Shown here piece after piece: positions 1-7,681 of a stretch of DNA of 64,000 nucleotides. Position 1 is the stretch's first letter, and each line of letters begins with the position of its first letter. The notes beneath the pieces are model-generated. The model had not been told where the DNA came from. It saw only the letters and a list, made by a program, of their open reading frames with translations, and searched no databases. The stretch is from Akkermansiaceae bacterium. Lineage in GTDB: Bacteria; Verrucomicrobiota; Verrucomicrobiia; Verrucomicrobiales; Akkermansiaceae. Both the position numbers and the translations under genes were made by a program. Location: positions 682,001 to 746,000 of the forward strand of contig CAJJBQ010000001.1 of assembly GCA_905182405.1 (NCBI GenBank), given 5' to 3'.

Positions 1-1124
1 GGATCTGACGCGGCGCCCTGCCGATAGGTCGCGCTGGTCAGAATCAAGCGGTGGATGTGCTTCAGATGCCAACCGTTATTGATCAACTCCTCGGCAAGCC
101 AGTTGAGTAACTTCGGATGGGACGGCCGCGCGCCAAGCTCACCGAAATCGTTCGGAGTAGCGACGATTCCGCGGCCGAAGTGGTGGTGCCAGAGACGGTT
201 CACAATCACGCGTGCGAGTTGCTTTCCGGCACCGTGTTCGACGTCAGTGATCCAACTTGCCAGCGCGTCGAGCTTCGAGGGCGCATCCTTTTGCCAATAG
301 TCGGCAGGCTTCCTCATCATGATCCGGAGATACCCGGGTGCGACTGTTTCACCCGGGGTGAGCCAGCTCCCTTTTTTCAACACCTGTGGCTCGGTGATGC
401 GCAGCGTAATGCGCTTCTTCGACGCCTTCGCCTCCTGTTTAAACTGATCAAAAAAGATGGCCGTGAACTGATAGTATTCTTTGGTCGTCATCGGATCGAC
501 TGGATGATCGTGACAGCGCGCGCAACCGAAAGTGGTCGCCAGAAAGGCACTGCCAGTGGTCGCTACCATGTCATCGAGACGGTGAAACATCTTGTCGTTC
601 GGATCGGCGTTGTTCTGCAGTTGCGTCCCCAGATGGATGAACTGTTTCAGAGCCTGGTAGTCCGGATCCGAGCCCCCACTCAGCTGGTAGCGCACAAACT
701 GATCGAAGGGCAAATCTGCATTGACGGCGCGGATGATCGCATCCCGGTACTTCCAGGCCTCCCCGCGCACTTTGTCCTCATTTACGGTGAGGATTCCATC
801 ACTCTCGCCAAATCGTGCGACATCGAGCCAGTGACGACCCCAGCGTTCGCCGAAACGAGGATCGTCGAGTAGGCGATCCACCGATTTTTGGTAAGCGTCT
901 GGACTTTCGTCAGCGAAGAAGGCCTCCATCTCTTCGATACTCGGCGGCAAGCCGGTGAGATCAGCTGACAGCCGCCGCAGAAGCGTGAAGCGATCTGCCT
1001 CGGGTTGTCGTTCGAGGCCGTTCTCGTGTAATTTGACCGCCACGAAGTTGTCGATTGACTCGGCCCCACTTGTAGCGAGGGAGACGATGCCACCAACCAG
1101 TATCGTTAGGAGGCCAAGACGCAT
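1..1124 (-). CDS. DUF1549/DUF1553 cytochrome-like protein, 3' end missing
   Basis: The reading frame starts at the ATG at 1124 and runs open to the left edge, so the C-terminus is missing. Residues 1-22 look like a signal peptide. A DUF1549 (PSCyt2) domain follows, with LTGLPPSIEEMEAFF, DDPRFGERWGRHWLDVARF and the c-type haem-like motif CARCHDHPVDP. After a short linker the DUF1553 (PSD1) domain begins, seen as VNRLWHHHFGRGIV and LLNWLAEELINNGW. Most relatives in Planctomycetota and Verrucomicrobiota carry an extra PSCyt1 haem domain in front; it is absent here. These proteins are thought to be secreted or periplasmic and linked to polymer use, but no reaction is established. The gene is divergent from the proline-racemase-like gene. 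Family assignment is firm; function is not. Confidence 0.9.
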   Translation of the reverse strand, partial: MRLGLLTILVGGIVSLATSGAESIDNFVAVKLHENGLERQPEADRFTLLRRLSADLTGLPPSIEEMEAFFADESPDAYQKSVDRLLDDPRFGERWGRHWLDVARFGESDGILTVNEDKVRGEAWKYRDAIIRAVNADLPFDQFVRYQLSGGSDPDYQALKQFIHLGTQLQNNADPNDKMFHRLDDMVATTGSAFLATTFGCARCHDHPVDPMTTKEYYQFTAIFFDQFKQEAKASKKRITLRITEPQVLKKGSWLTPGETVAPGYLRIMMRKPADYWQKDAPSKLDALASWITDVEHGAGKQLARVIVNRLWHHHFGRGIVATPNDFGELGARPSHPKLLNWLAEELINNGWHLKHIHRLILTSATYRQGAASD

Positions 1125-1354
1125 CCAAAATTCAATCCTTATCCACTTTTGAAGTCAATTTCCTTTATTGCGCATTCTGGAGTCGAGCCCCACGATTGCA
1201 CGACGATTGACTTGGCCGAGTGGCCGCGATCACACTTGTCGACCAGCAAAGGTCCTACTTTGATCTCGAAGGACTTAAGTTACTTTAAAGGATTTTTATT
1301 GGTCCAAGGGTTAGGAAACATGTGCCATTTAGGTTCTAGCCACGCCATGGATCG

Positions 1355-1386
1355 CCGATTACAAATCGGCTGGCATTTGTGATCGG
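1355..1386. promoter_or_regulatory. Long imperfect inverted repeat in divergent intergenic region
   Basis: Arms CCGATTACAAAT (1355-1366) and ATTTGTGATCGG (1375-1386) are complementary at 11 of 12 positions around an 8-base spacer. A nested perfect hairpin (GCCGAT/ATCGGC, 1354-1370) overlaps it. The site lies in the 385-base gap between two divergent genes, about 125 bases before the proline-racemase-like start. The spacing suits a dimeric repressor or activator operator. There is no T-run, so a simple terminator is less likely. I see no other convincing element in this gap. Confidence 0.45.
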
Positions 1387-1509
1387 AGCGGCTCTTAGTG
1401 ATGGTATTGGTGAATCTCAGGAATCTTTATGGAGATCACTCACTCCTCTAGTCTCACTTGGGTTCACTGACACCAAAATTGGAATACAAACGAGGGATAG
1501 ACTGAAGAA

Positions 1510-2538
1510 ATGAGAACATCGAAAGTGATTCATGTCGTGGGTTGCCACGCGGAAGGTGAAGTGGGCGACGTGATTGTCGGCGGAGTGGCACCGCCGCCCG
1601 GTGAGACAATCTGGGAGCAGCGCTGTTTCCTTGAGAAGGATGATCGCCTGCGTCAATTTATGCTTCACGAGCCACGCGGGGGCGTGTTCCGGCATGTCAA
1701 TCTGCTGGTCCCGCCCAAGAACCCGGAGGCGCAGGTGGGCTGGATCATCCTCGAGCCCGCTGATCTGCCTCCGATGTCGGGGTCGAACTCAATCTGTGTG
1801 GCGACCGTGGTGCTCGACACCGGAATCGTCCCCATGACCGAGCCGGAAACGAAGTTGGTGATGGAAGCGCCGGGAGGCTTGGTTAGGGCGCGGGCCTTCT
1901 GTCGCAATGGCAAGGCGGAGCGCATCACGATCACCAACGTGCCCTCCTTTGCTGATAAGCTGGCGGTTCCGCTGGAAGTCGCGGAGCTCGGGACCCTCAC
2001 GGTCGACACCGCTTACGGCGGCGACAGCTTTGTCATCGTCGATGCGCAAGCGCTGGGATTTAAAATCGTGCCGGACGAAGCCGCCGAGCTGGTAGCGATT
2101 GGGATGAAGATCACGGCTGCGGCCAACGAGCAACTTGGATTCCAGCACCCGGTCTTGACCGAGTGGAACCACATCTCGTTCTGCCAATTCGCAGGTCCCC
2201 TTGCCGAGGAGAACGGTGAGTTGGTGGGGTCGAACGCGGTGTGTATCCGTCCTGGCAAGATCGACCGTTCGCCGACCGGCACCGGGTGTTCGGCGCGAAT
2301 GGCGGTGCTGCATGCCCAGGGCCGGATGCAGGTTGGGGACAAATACCGGGCGCGCTCGATCATCGGGTCCGAATTTGTCTGCGGAATTGATTCGCTGGTT
2401 TCCCTCGGGGAAACCAAGGCAATTATGCCGACGGTTACGGGTCGGGCGTGGATCACGGGAACGCATCAACTCATGCTCGACCCGGACGATCCGTGGCCCG
2501 AAGGATACCGGGTGGCCGACACGTGGCCGGGCATTTAA
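1510..2538 (+). CDS. Proline racemase superfamily protein with Ser/Thr at the catalytic positions
   Basis: This 342-residue protein matches the proline racemase / hydroxyproline epimerase / trans-3-hydroxyproline dehydratase superfamily over its whole length. It has the N-terminal HAEGEVGDV block, the first catalytic block [18 protein letters not shown] and the second block [16 protein letters not shown]. In canonical racemases both blocks place a Cys at the catalytic position (MCGH and DRSPCGTG). Here the first is Ser90 and the second is Thr256, with a Cys four residues later (Cys260). Thr at the second site is typical of the dehydratase branch; Ser at the first site occurs in some epimerase-like members. 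The exact substrate is therefore open: 4-hydroxyproline epimerisation and hydroxyproline dehydration are both possible. There is no signal peptide, so it should be cytoplasmic. The ATG has only a weak purine stretch upstream. Confidence 0.88.
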   Translation: MRTSKVIHVVGCHAEGEVGDVIVGGVAPPPGETIWEQRCFLEKDDRLRQFMLHEPRGGVFRHVNLLVPPKNPEAQVGWIILEPADLPPMSGSNSICVATVVLDTGIVPMTEPETKLVMEAPGGLVRARAFCRNGKAERITITNVPSFADKLAVPLEVAELGTLTVDTAYGGDSFVIVDAQALGFKIVPDEAAELVAIGMKITAAANEQLGFQHPVLTEWNHISFCQFAGPLAEENGELVGSNAVCIRPGKIDRSPTGTGCSARMAVLHAQGRMQVGDKYRARSIIGSEFVCGIDSLVSLGETKAIMPTVTGRAWITGTHQLMLDPDDPWPEGYRVADTWPGI

Positions 2539-2591
2539 AATAGAACTTCTCCTATCCGCAATCCGCTAAAGCGGGCGTCATCCCGGCGTTA

Positions 2592-2927
2592 TTGAGAGGC
2601 CTTTCTTGTATAGCGGGTGTCGCGGTGCGAGGGTCGTCCCACCTTATGCCTTCACGCGGACGTCATCAAAGCACCTCCAAGGAATGCCGTGTCTTGATTC
2701 GGCGCATCGAGGCGATGGACGGGGTGGTGGGAGTGATCATCGGTTACTCCTACGGTGGCAAGTCCCTCGCAAGAAGCAGTAGGACCGGAGCGATCCGGAT
2801 TCAACGGACAGTAGCGGGAGGATTGAAGGCCGTCACGCAGTCCGCCAAGGGTCTGCAGGAACTATTCATCCGCACCGAACCCGGAAAGGAAGCGGAGATC
2901 GCGGCGGGCGTTCTGGAACTCGGGTGA
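2592..2927 (+). CDS. Small protein, possible DUF2103 family
   Basis: The frame of up to 111 residues has a C-terminal part resembling the DUF2103 predicted metal-binding family: a short beta-rich core with AGGLKAVTQSAKGLQELFI followed by an acidic helix. The N-terminal 30 residues look unlike coding sequence, and a later start may be correct. It lies 54 bases after the proline-racemase-like gene on the same strand. No function can be given. A non-coding frame cannot be excluded. Confidence 0.35.
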   Translation: MRGLSCIAGVAVRGSSHLMPSRGRHQSTSKECRVLIRRIEAMDGVVGVIIGYSYGGKSLARSSRTGAIRIQRTVAGGLKAVTQSAKGLQELFIRTEPGKEAEIAAGVLELG

Positions 2928-3031
2928 CCAACCGTTCTCCCGGAACACTCCCAATTTTAGGGCAGATAGATCTTGCAACCCTTTTTTAAAATGGTTATTG
3001 CTCGCTACTCAACTGAAAAAAACCGTTCTTT

Positions 3032-3706
3032 TTGACCGATATGACTGCAAAATACTCAATTCTTTCTGTTCTAAGCTCCTTCGGGCTTCTCGCCAGCGCC
3101 AGCGCTGTAACCATCGGATTCGGAACCGCTTTACCGGCTGCGGTACAGGATACCCAGTCGGATGGTACGAGCAATCAGATGCGCCAGAATATCAATACCA
3201 CTGATACAGTGGTCCTCGGCGCGGGAACCTATGAGGCGGTGTCCTGGTCTTACCTTGCTGCGGTTGATGCGACAAATGGTGCGACCCAACCGGTTTTCCC
3301 ATTTCTTACGATCCTTAATGGAGTCGGAAGTCACACTGTTGTGGCGTTCGGCCTAACGATCGACACCGATCCCGGTGCCAATGCTGGTGTTCTCTTCGGT
3401 GGGGTCAACAATACCTTCACGATCGGAGCAGGCGGCGCCACGATTGCGGCCGGTGTGCAGAATCCGGGTGGAGCAGGCATCCAGAATAGTATCATGACGG
3501 ATACCAGCTTTGGAATTACCGATCACGCGAATAGCCTGAATTTCGATGATGCTGGTAGCGCCGGCGCGACCCTAGACACCTTCGGTCACGCAAACCTCCC
3601 CCGAACCTACGGTTTCTCGATCGAAGTCGTGGCTGTGCCCGAGCCATCAACTTCCTTTCTCGCGTTGATCGCGGTCGCTGGATTCGCTGGAATTCGCCGC
3701 CGCTAG
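3032..3706 (+). CDS. PEP-CTERM surface protein with a shared unnamed domain
   Basis: The 224-residue protein has an N-terminal signal peptide ending near SASA. The C-terminus is a PEP-CTERM sorting signal: VPEPSTSF, a hydrophobic stretch, then the basic tail IRRR. That tail marks export and processing by an EpsH/XrtA-type exosortase (family knowledge). Between them is one beta-rich domain of about 170 residues running from VTIGFG to LPRTYGFSIEV. The same domain occurs twice in the next gene downstream. The conserved end block, TDHANSLNFDDAGS to HANLPRTYGF, is diagnostic across the copies. I do not recognise the domain as a named family. A likely terminator follows the stop codon. Confidence 0.85.
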   Translation: MTDMTAKYSILSVLSSFGLLASASAVTIGFGTALPAAVQDTQSDGTSNQMRQNINTTDTVVLGAGTYEAVSWSYLAAVDATNGATQPVFPFLTILNGVGSHTVVAFGLTIDTDPGANAGVLFGGVNNTFTIGAGGATIAAGVQNPGGAGIQNSIMTDTSFGITDHANSLNFDDAGSAGATLDTFGHANLPRTYGFSIEVVAVPEPSTSFLALIAVAGFAGIRRR

Positions 3707-3725
3707 ATACGTTAGTTTTTACTGC

Positions 3726-3768
3726 AAAGCGCAGGTTCGGTTCACACCGTTCCTGCGTTTTCGCTTTT
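3726..3768 (+). terminator. Rho-independent terminator candidate
   Basis: CGCAGG (3730-3735) pairs with CCTGCG (3752-3757). The stem is extended by AAAG against TTTT, and the downstream strand continues into a T-rich run. It begins 20 bases after the PEP-CTERM gene stop. Confidence 0.5.
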
Positions 3769-3956
3769 CCGGTAGGGCGCTTCTCGAAATTATTGGGACC
3801 CGGTGCGCGGGCGTTGACACGATGGAGCGTCAACGAGAAGAAATCAGCTCTTGAATCTTCTGGGGAATTTTTATTAGACTGGATGGTAGTACCGGTCTGT
3901 TTTGTTTAATATGCATCATTTGATAACAATGAGTAGACCGTAATCCACTCGATTAT

Positions 3957-6029
3957 ATGAAAATGAAAACACCTCTCGGCGTAAGAATTCTACTGACCAC
4001 CTCCCTCGGTTTGTCAATGATCACGGGCGCGAGCGCCGTCACCATCGGCTTCGGGCCAGTCCTGACCGGTGGACAAGACACACAATCCAACGGCGCGAAT
4101 AACCAGATGCGTCAGAACATCAACATCACCGATACGGTTTTCCTCGACGCAGGAACCTACCGGGCAACGACCTGGGACTATCAGGCTGCAGAAGATGCCT
4201 CAAATGGCGCTACCCAGCCAGTGTTCCCTTTCCTAACGATCGTCAACGGCGCCGCGGACCACACCGTTCTGGCGTTCGGAGCGACCATCGACACCGAACC
4301 GGGAATCCAGAATTTGGTTCCCTTCGGTGGAGCCGACGACACTTTCGTTGTTCCCGGTGGAGGCGCTACCGTCGCGGCAGGAATGCAGAACACGAATGCT
4401 GACGCGGTCCAGAACAGTATCCTGACCGATACAAGCTTTGGCACCACCGACCACGCGAACGGACTCAATTTTGATGAGGCAGGCAGCGTTGGTGCAGAAC
4501 TCACTTCGTTTGGACATGGCAATCTCCCTCGCACTTACGCTTTTTCGATCGAGGTCGAACCGGTCGAGCTCTCTAACCCGACACCCCCTATAGTCACTGG
4601 TCTGAGTCCTAGTGTCGACTCGACCGAAGTGGCGATCAGCAGCGACCTGAAGGTGACATTCGACGAATTGATCGTGGCCGGCACCGGCAATATCACCATC
4701 AAGAACCTGACCGACTTGACGCAAATCGCCATTCCAGTTGGCGACGCCCAAGTCACGGTCGAGGGTAGATTCTTGACCATCAACCCGACTCAACTCCTCG
4801 AGGCGGGCAAGGCATACGCCATCCAGATCGATGCGACCGCGATCGATGACACGACAGGAGATAACTTTACCGGAATCGAAGATGACGTGACGTGGGCTTT
4901 CAATACCGCTGCGCCCGACTTTGACGCCCCGGAAATAGAAACCCTCAATCCCGTTAATAGCGGAATAAATGTCCTCCTCGTAAGTGATCTCAAAGCGACT
5001 TTTGACGAACTAATCGCGATCGGCAGTGGCGACATCGTTTTAAAGAATCTCACCGACGGAACAGAGGTTGAGATTCCGGTGGGCGATGCCCAAGTTTCAA
5101 TCTCCGGTAACGTCATGACAATCGACCCGACGGACGATCTCGAGCTTGGCAAGAACTATGCTGTCCAGATTGCTCCTACCGCAATCGATGACTTGGCAGG
5201 CAACAGCTTTGTGGGAATTAGCGATAACACAACCTGGAATTTTGCCACCCGGATCCCGGTGATTGGCGGTAACTTTATCGGTCCAGGTGCCGACATCACG
5301 GAAGCGACTGAAAACGACATCGTTGATGGAGAGCGCCTCAACATCGACAATACCTTCACCACACTCGCTGCGGGCACCTACAACGTAACCGACTGGCAAC
5401 TTAACGTAGTTATGAGTAATGCCGGCACTGGAGAGGTCACACCAATGCTCCTCACTGGAACACCCCCATCCTATTCGATCCTGTGGCTTGGGGCAGCGTT
5501 CGACCCGGAGGTCAATGGACTTCAGGCTGCGCCGGAGACTGGAAGCTTCACCCTGGAAGCTCCGACAGATATCTACGCCGGGTTCTTTACGACAAACTTG
5601 GGTTCCGAGATCATCGGGACGGATACCGATAACTCCGGATCGGGATTCAGTTCGACCGATCACGACAACGATTTTATCGCGCCCACTGACGTTGGGCAAA
5701 CAGTTGGTGATTTCAGCCACGCCGGCCTTGGTAGAACCTACGCTTTCGAGATCAACGTGGTGAAAGGCTCACTAAAGGGTCCCCAGATCACCAGCATCAG
5801 ATACATCAATGGAGGGAAACCATCGGTAGAATTTATTTTCGATTCGATCCCTGGTCGCAAATACAAGATTGAGGCGTCCACCTCTATGAGGGCGGATGGG
5901 CAACCCGGAGGATGGATAGAACTCGACGACGGTTTTCCGGCCGAAGGGGACGAGAGCACCTACGTCGATTCTCTTTCAGTAATCGCCGGTCCGCGCGTCT
6001 TCTACCGCGTTCAACTGATGCCGTTTTGA
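3957..6029 (+). CDS. Secreted Ig-like protein with two copies of the shared domain
   Basis: The 690-residue protein starts with a signal peptide ending near GASA. Residues about 28-200 are a close copy of the domain in the upstream PEP-CTERM gene, with the same NNQMRQNIN and LPRTYAFSIEV blocks. Two Big_5 / SbsA Ig-like domains follow (about 205-320 and 325-435), recognisable from VTFDELIVAGTGNITIKN, ATFDELIAIGSGDIVLKN and the conserved AIQIDATAIDD ends. A more divergent third copy of the first domain lies at about 440-605, ending GLGRTYAFEINV. The last 80 residues resemble the verrucomicrobial tail that ends FYRVQL. No PEP-CTERM signal is present. Arrangement and signal peptide suggest a surface or secreted adhesive or structural protein. 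The two neighbouring genes probably arose by duplication and domain shuffling. Confidence 0.8.
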   Translation: MKMKTPLGVRILLTTSLGLSMITGASAVTIGFGPVLTGGQDTQSNGANNQMRQNINITDTVFLDAGTYRATTWDYQAAEDASNGATQPVFPFLTIVNGAADHTVLAFGATIDTEPGIQNLVPFGGADDTFVVPGGGATVAAGMQNTNADAVQNSILTDTSFGTTDHANGLNFDEAGSVGAELTSFGHGNLPRTYAFSIEVEPVELSNPTPPIVTGLSPSVDSTEVAISSDLKVTFDELIVAGTGNITIKNLTDLTQIAIPVGDAQVTVEGRFLTINPTQLLEAGKAYAIQIDATAIDDTTGDNFTGIEDDVTWAFNTAAPDFDAPEIETLNPVNSGINVLLVSDLKATFDELIAIGSGDIVLKNLTDGTEVEIPVGDAQVSISGNVMTIDPTDDLELGKNYAVQIAPTAIDDLAGNSFVGISDNTTWNFATRIPVIGGNFIGPGADITEATENDIVDGERLNIDNTFTTLAAGTYNVTDWQLNVVMSNAGTGEVTPMLLTGTPPSYSILWLGAAFDPEVNGLQAAPETGSFTLEAPTDIYAGFFTTNLGSEIIGTDTDNSGSGFSSTDHDNDFIAPTDVGQTVGDFSHAGLGRTYAFEINVVKGSLKGPQITSIRYINGGKPSVEFIFDSIPGRKYKIEASTSMRADGQPGGWIELDDGFPAEGDESTYVDSLSVIAGPRVFYRVQLMPF

Positions 6030-6079
6030 TCTGCTCGACTGGGGTGGTGCTGCGGTGAGACCTTACGAGGATCACCCGG

Positions 6080-7681
6080 CTATCGCTGTCTCCGAATCAC
6101 CATTTCCAGGTTTTTCTTCGCAATTTGGTTACCGGGATCGAGTTCCAGGGCCATGCGGAATTGCGCCTCTGCCTCGCCGAGTTTTCCTTGATTTCCGAGC
6201 AGTGCACCAAAATCGATGCGCGCTTTAGAATTGCCAGGATCTACCGCGAGCGTTTTTTTGTAATAGCCGACCGCCTTACTCTTGCTGCCCTTGGAATCTT
6301 CCTGCCACGCCAGGCGGTAATACCCACCACTCACTCTGCGCTGTAGCCGTGCGCTACGAGCTCCCGTGCTCGAGGTCGCCAGCGCGTGTTCGAGGTAGCG
6401 CAATCCCTGATCGGGAAAGGTGCTGTGAAACGGGTTCGCGACCAATTCTGCTAGCTCGGATGAAGCAATTGGGGTCGTGAACCAACTTCCGGGGAACGGC
6501 ACTGAAAGATCGCGAAGCTGGTTGGCATTCGCTTTCGAGAAAGCGACATCGTGGAGGAGCAGATCGGTCGAGACGCGGCCTCGATACACTGCGAACAAGC
6601 GACGCTTCCCATCTAACAGGAGGCTGATGGGGACTGAGAATGATGCCGGAAAATCGCAGAGCGACTTGAGTAGGAAGCGCAGGTGATCCGCGCTGAGTGG
6701 CGTGATCGACCCGGTTGGAAAAGGAAACTTGCTCGCGGCGATCAATTTGCCGGCCGAAAGACGATCGGAGCCTACCGCCAACTCGTCGACCGAGAGTGCG
6801 AGCACCTCGAGACCGGCAGCCCGGATGCGCTCCTCCTCGCTTGCGAACTCGCGCAACTCCTTGCTGCAGCTCTGACAGGTTCCAGAAAAAAGCGTAATGA
6901 GCAGCGGCTTTCCACCCGGCATGAGCCCAACGGATGCCGATTTCCCCTCAGGCGTGTAGCGGAACTCCGGAAGCGGAATTTTTCCTGGTAAAACCATCTG
7001 CCCGGGAAGCTGCGGTGCGATTGTCCGTTGCCGGGCGGGCTCCAGGAGGGCAAGCGCACGCGGGGCGACCTGCTGCAGCGCCTCACCTTCCGCGAGGTGG
7101 TAGCGCTCGCCCGCCACGATCCCGGAGAACGATTCTTCAACCCCGTCCGGCCAAGTCACGTGCAGTGAAGATGGCGACGCCCTCGGATCGATTCCAAAGT
7201 GGATCCACTTCGAAGATTGCGACAGAAATGCACTGCCCGCACGCAGCGTCTGCAGAAGTTCGCTGCCATCGGAGAGCGTCAGTTTAAGCCGGGAACCAAT
7301 CGCATCGAGGTTCGAATTTTCCCCGCCCTCCAGTCGGAACGCCACCGAACGATTCGCCTGTGGTGAGTTGTTGCGTAGCAGGCGCAAGCGCGGCGCGGTG
7401 CGATTGTGTGCCCACAAATCGAGGTCACCATCGCCATCCCAGTCGGTTACGGCCAACGCCCGCCCGTCGTCATCGAATCCGAACCCGGAGACGTAAGAGG
7501 CGTCCGCAAAACGTCCCCCACCAGTGTTCAGAAAAGTGCGGTTCGTCTCCGAGCCGCTCCACGAACTTCCTGAGCGCGCCGATTTCATGATGGCTGTCCA
7601 AGCATTTGCATACTCACCAACCGCCTCCTTGTCGGTGAAATCCGTCGGTGATGGCGACACGACCTGCCGCCAGTAAAAACT
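6080..7681 (-). CDS. C-terminal part of TGA-interrupted FG-GAP/ASPIC-UnbV/redoxin/TPR gene
   Basis: This frame continues directly from the upstream FG-GAP gene after a single TGA (7682-7684) with no frame change. The first residues after the stop, SFYWRQVVSPSPTD, complete a conserved block that links the FG-GAP and ASPIC/UnbV parts of this family. There is no ATG nearby; the earliest start is a GTG inside that block, so an independent gene start is unlikely. Domains in order: one FG-GAP-like repeat (DWDGDGDLDLW), an ASPIC/UnbV domain, a thioredoxin-like redoxin domain with a CQSC pair, and C-terminal TPR repeats (PGNSKARIDFGALLG, LDPGNQIAKKNLE). The stop may be a recent nonsense mutation, a sequencing error or a recoded UGA. 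Confidence 0.8.
   Translation of the reverse strand, partial: SFYWRQVVSPSPTDFTDKEAVGEYANAWTAIMKSARSGSSWSGSETNRTFLNTGGGRFADASYVSGFGFDDDGRALAVTDWDGDGDLDLWAHNRTAPRLRLLRNNSPQANRSVAFRLEGGENSNLDAIGSRLKLTLSDGSELLQTLRAGSAFLSQSSKWIHFGIDPRASPSSLHVTWPDGVEESFSGIVAGERYHLAEGEALQQVAPRALALLEPARQRTIAPQLPGQMVLPGKIPLPEFRYTPEGKSASVGLMPGGKPLLITLFSGTCQSCSKELREFASEEERIRAAGLEVLALSVDELAVGSDRLSAGKLIAASKFPFPTGSITPLSADHLRFLLKSLCDFPASFSVPISLLLDGKRRLFAVYRGRVSTDLLLHDVAFSKANANQLRDLSVPFPGSWFTTPIASSELAELVANPFHSTFPDQGLRYLEHALATSSTGARSARLQRRVSGGYYRLAWQEDSKGSKSKAVGYYKKTLAVDPGNSKARIDFGALLGNQGKLGEAEAQFRMALELDPGNQIAKKNLEMVIRRQR
7652..7672 (-). other. Hairpin just 3' of in-frame TGA, bacterial SECIS-like
   Basis: Read on the minus strand, UGGCGGCA pairs with UGUCGCCA (8 bp, one G-U) and closes a five-base loop GGUCG. 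The loop begins 17 bases after the in-frame TGA at 7682-7684. The core GCAGGUC matches the apical region of the Escherichia coli fdhF SECIS as I recall it, and the spacing is similar. The bulged U of fdhF is missing, and the bases also encode the family-conserved WRQVV block, so chance resemblance is possible. Confidence 0.4.

Noticed and set aside
117..872. 251-codon plus-strand ORF at the left edge
   Set aside because: Antisense to the partial DUF1549/DUF1553 gene, whose motifs are unmistakable.
1149..1382. 77-codon ORF upstream of the racemase-like gene
   Set aside because: No coding character; overlaps the palindromic regulatory candidate.
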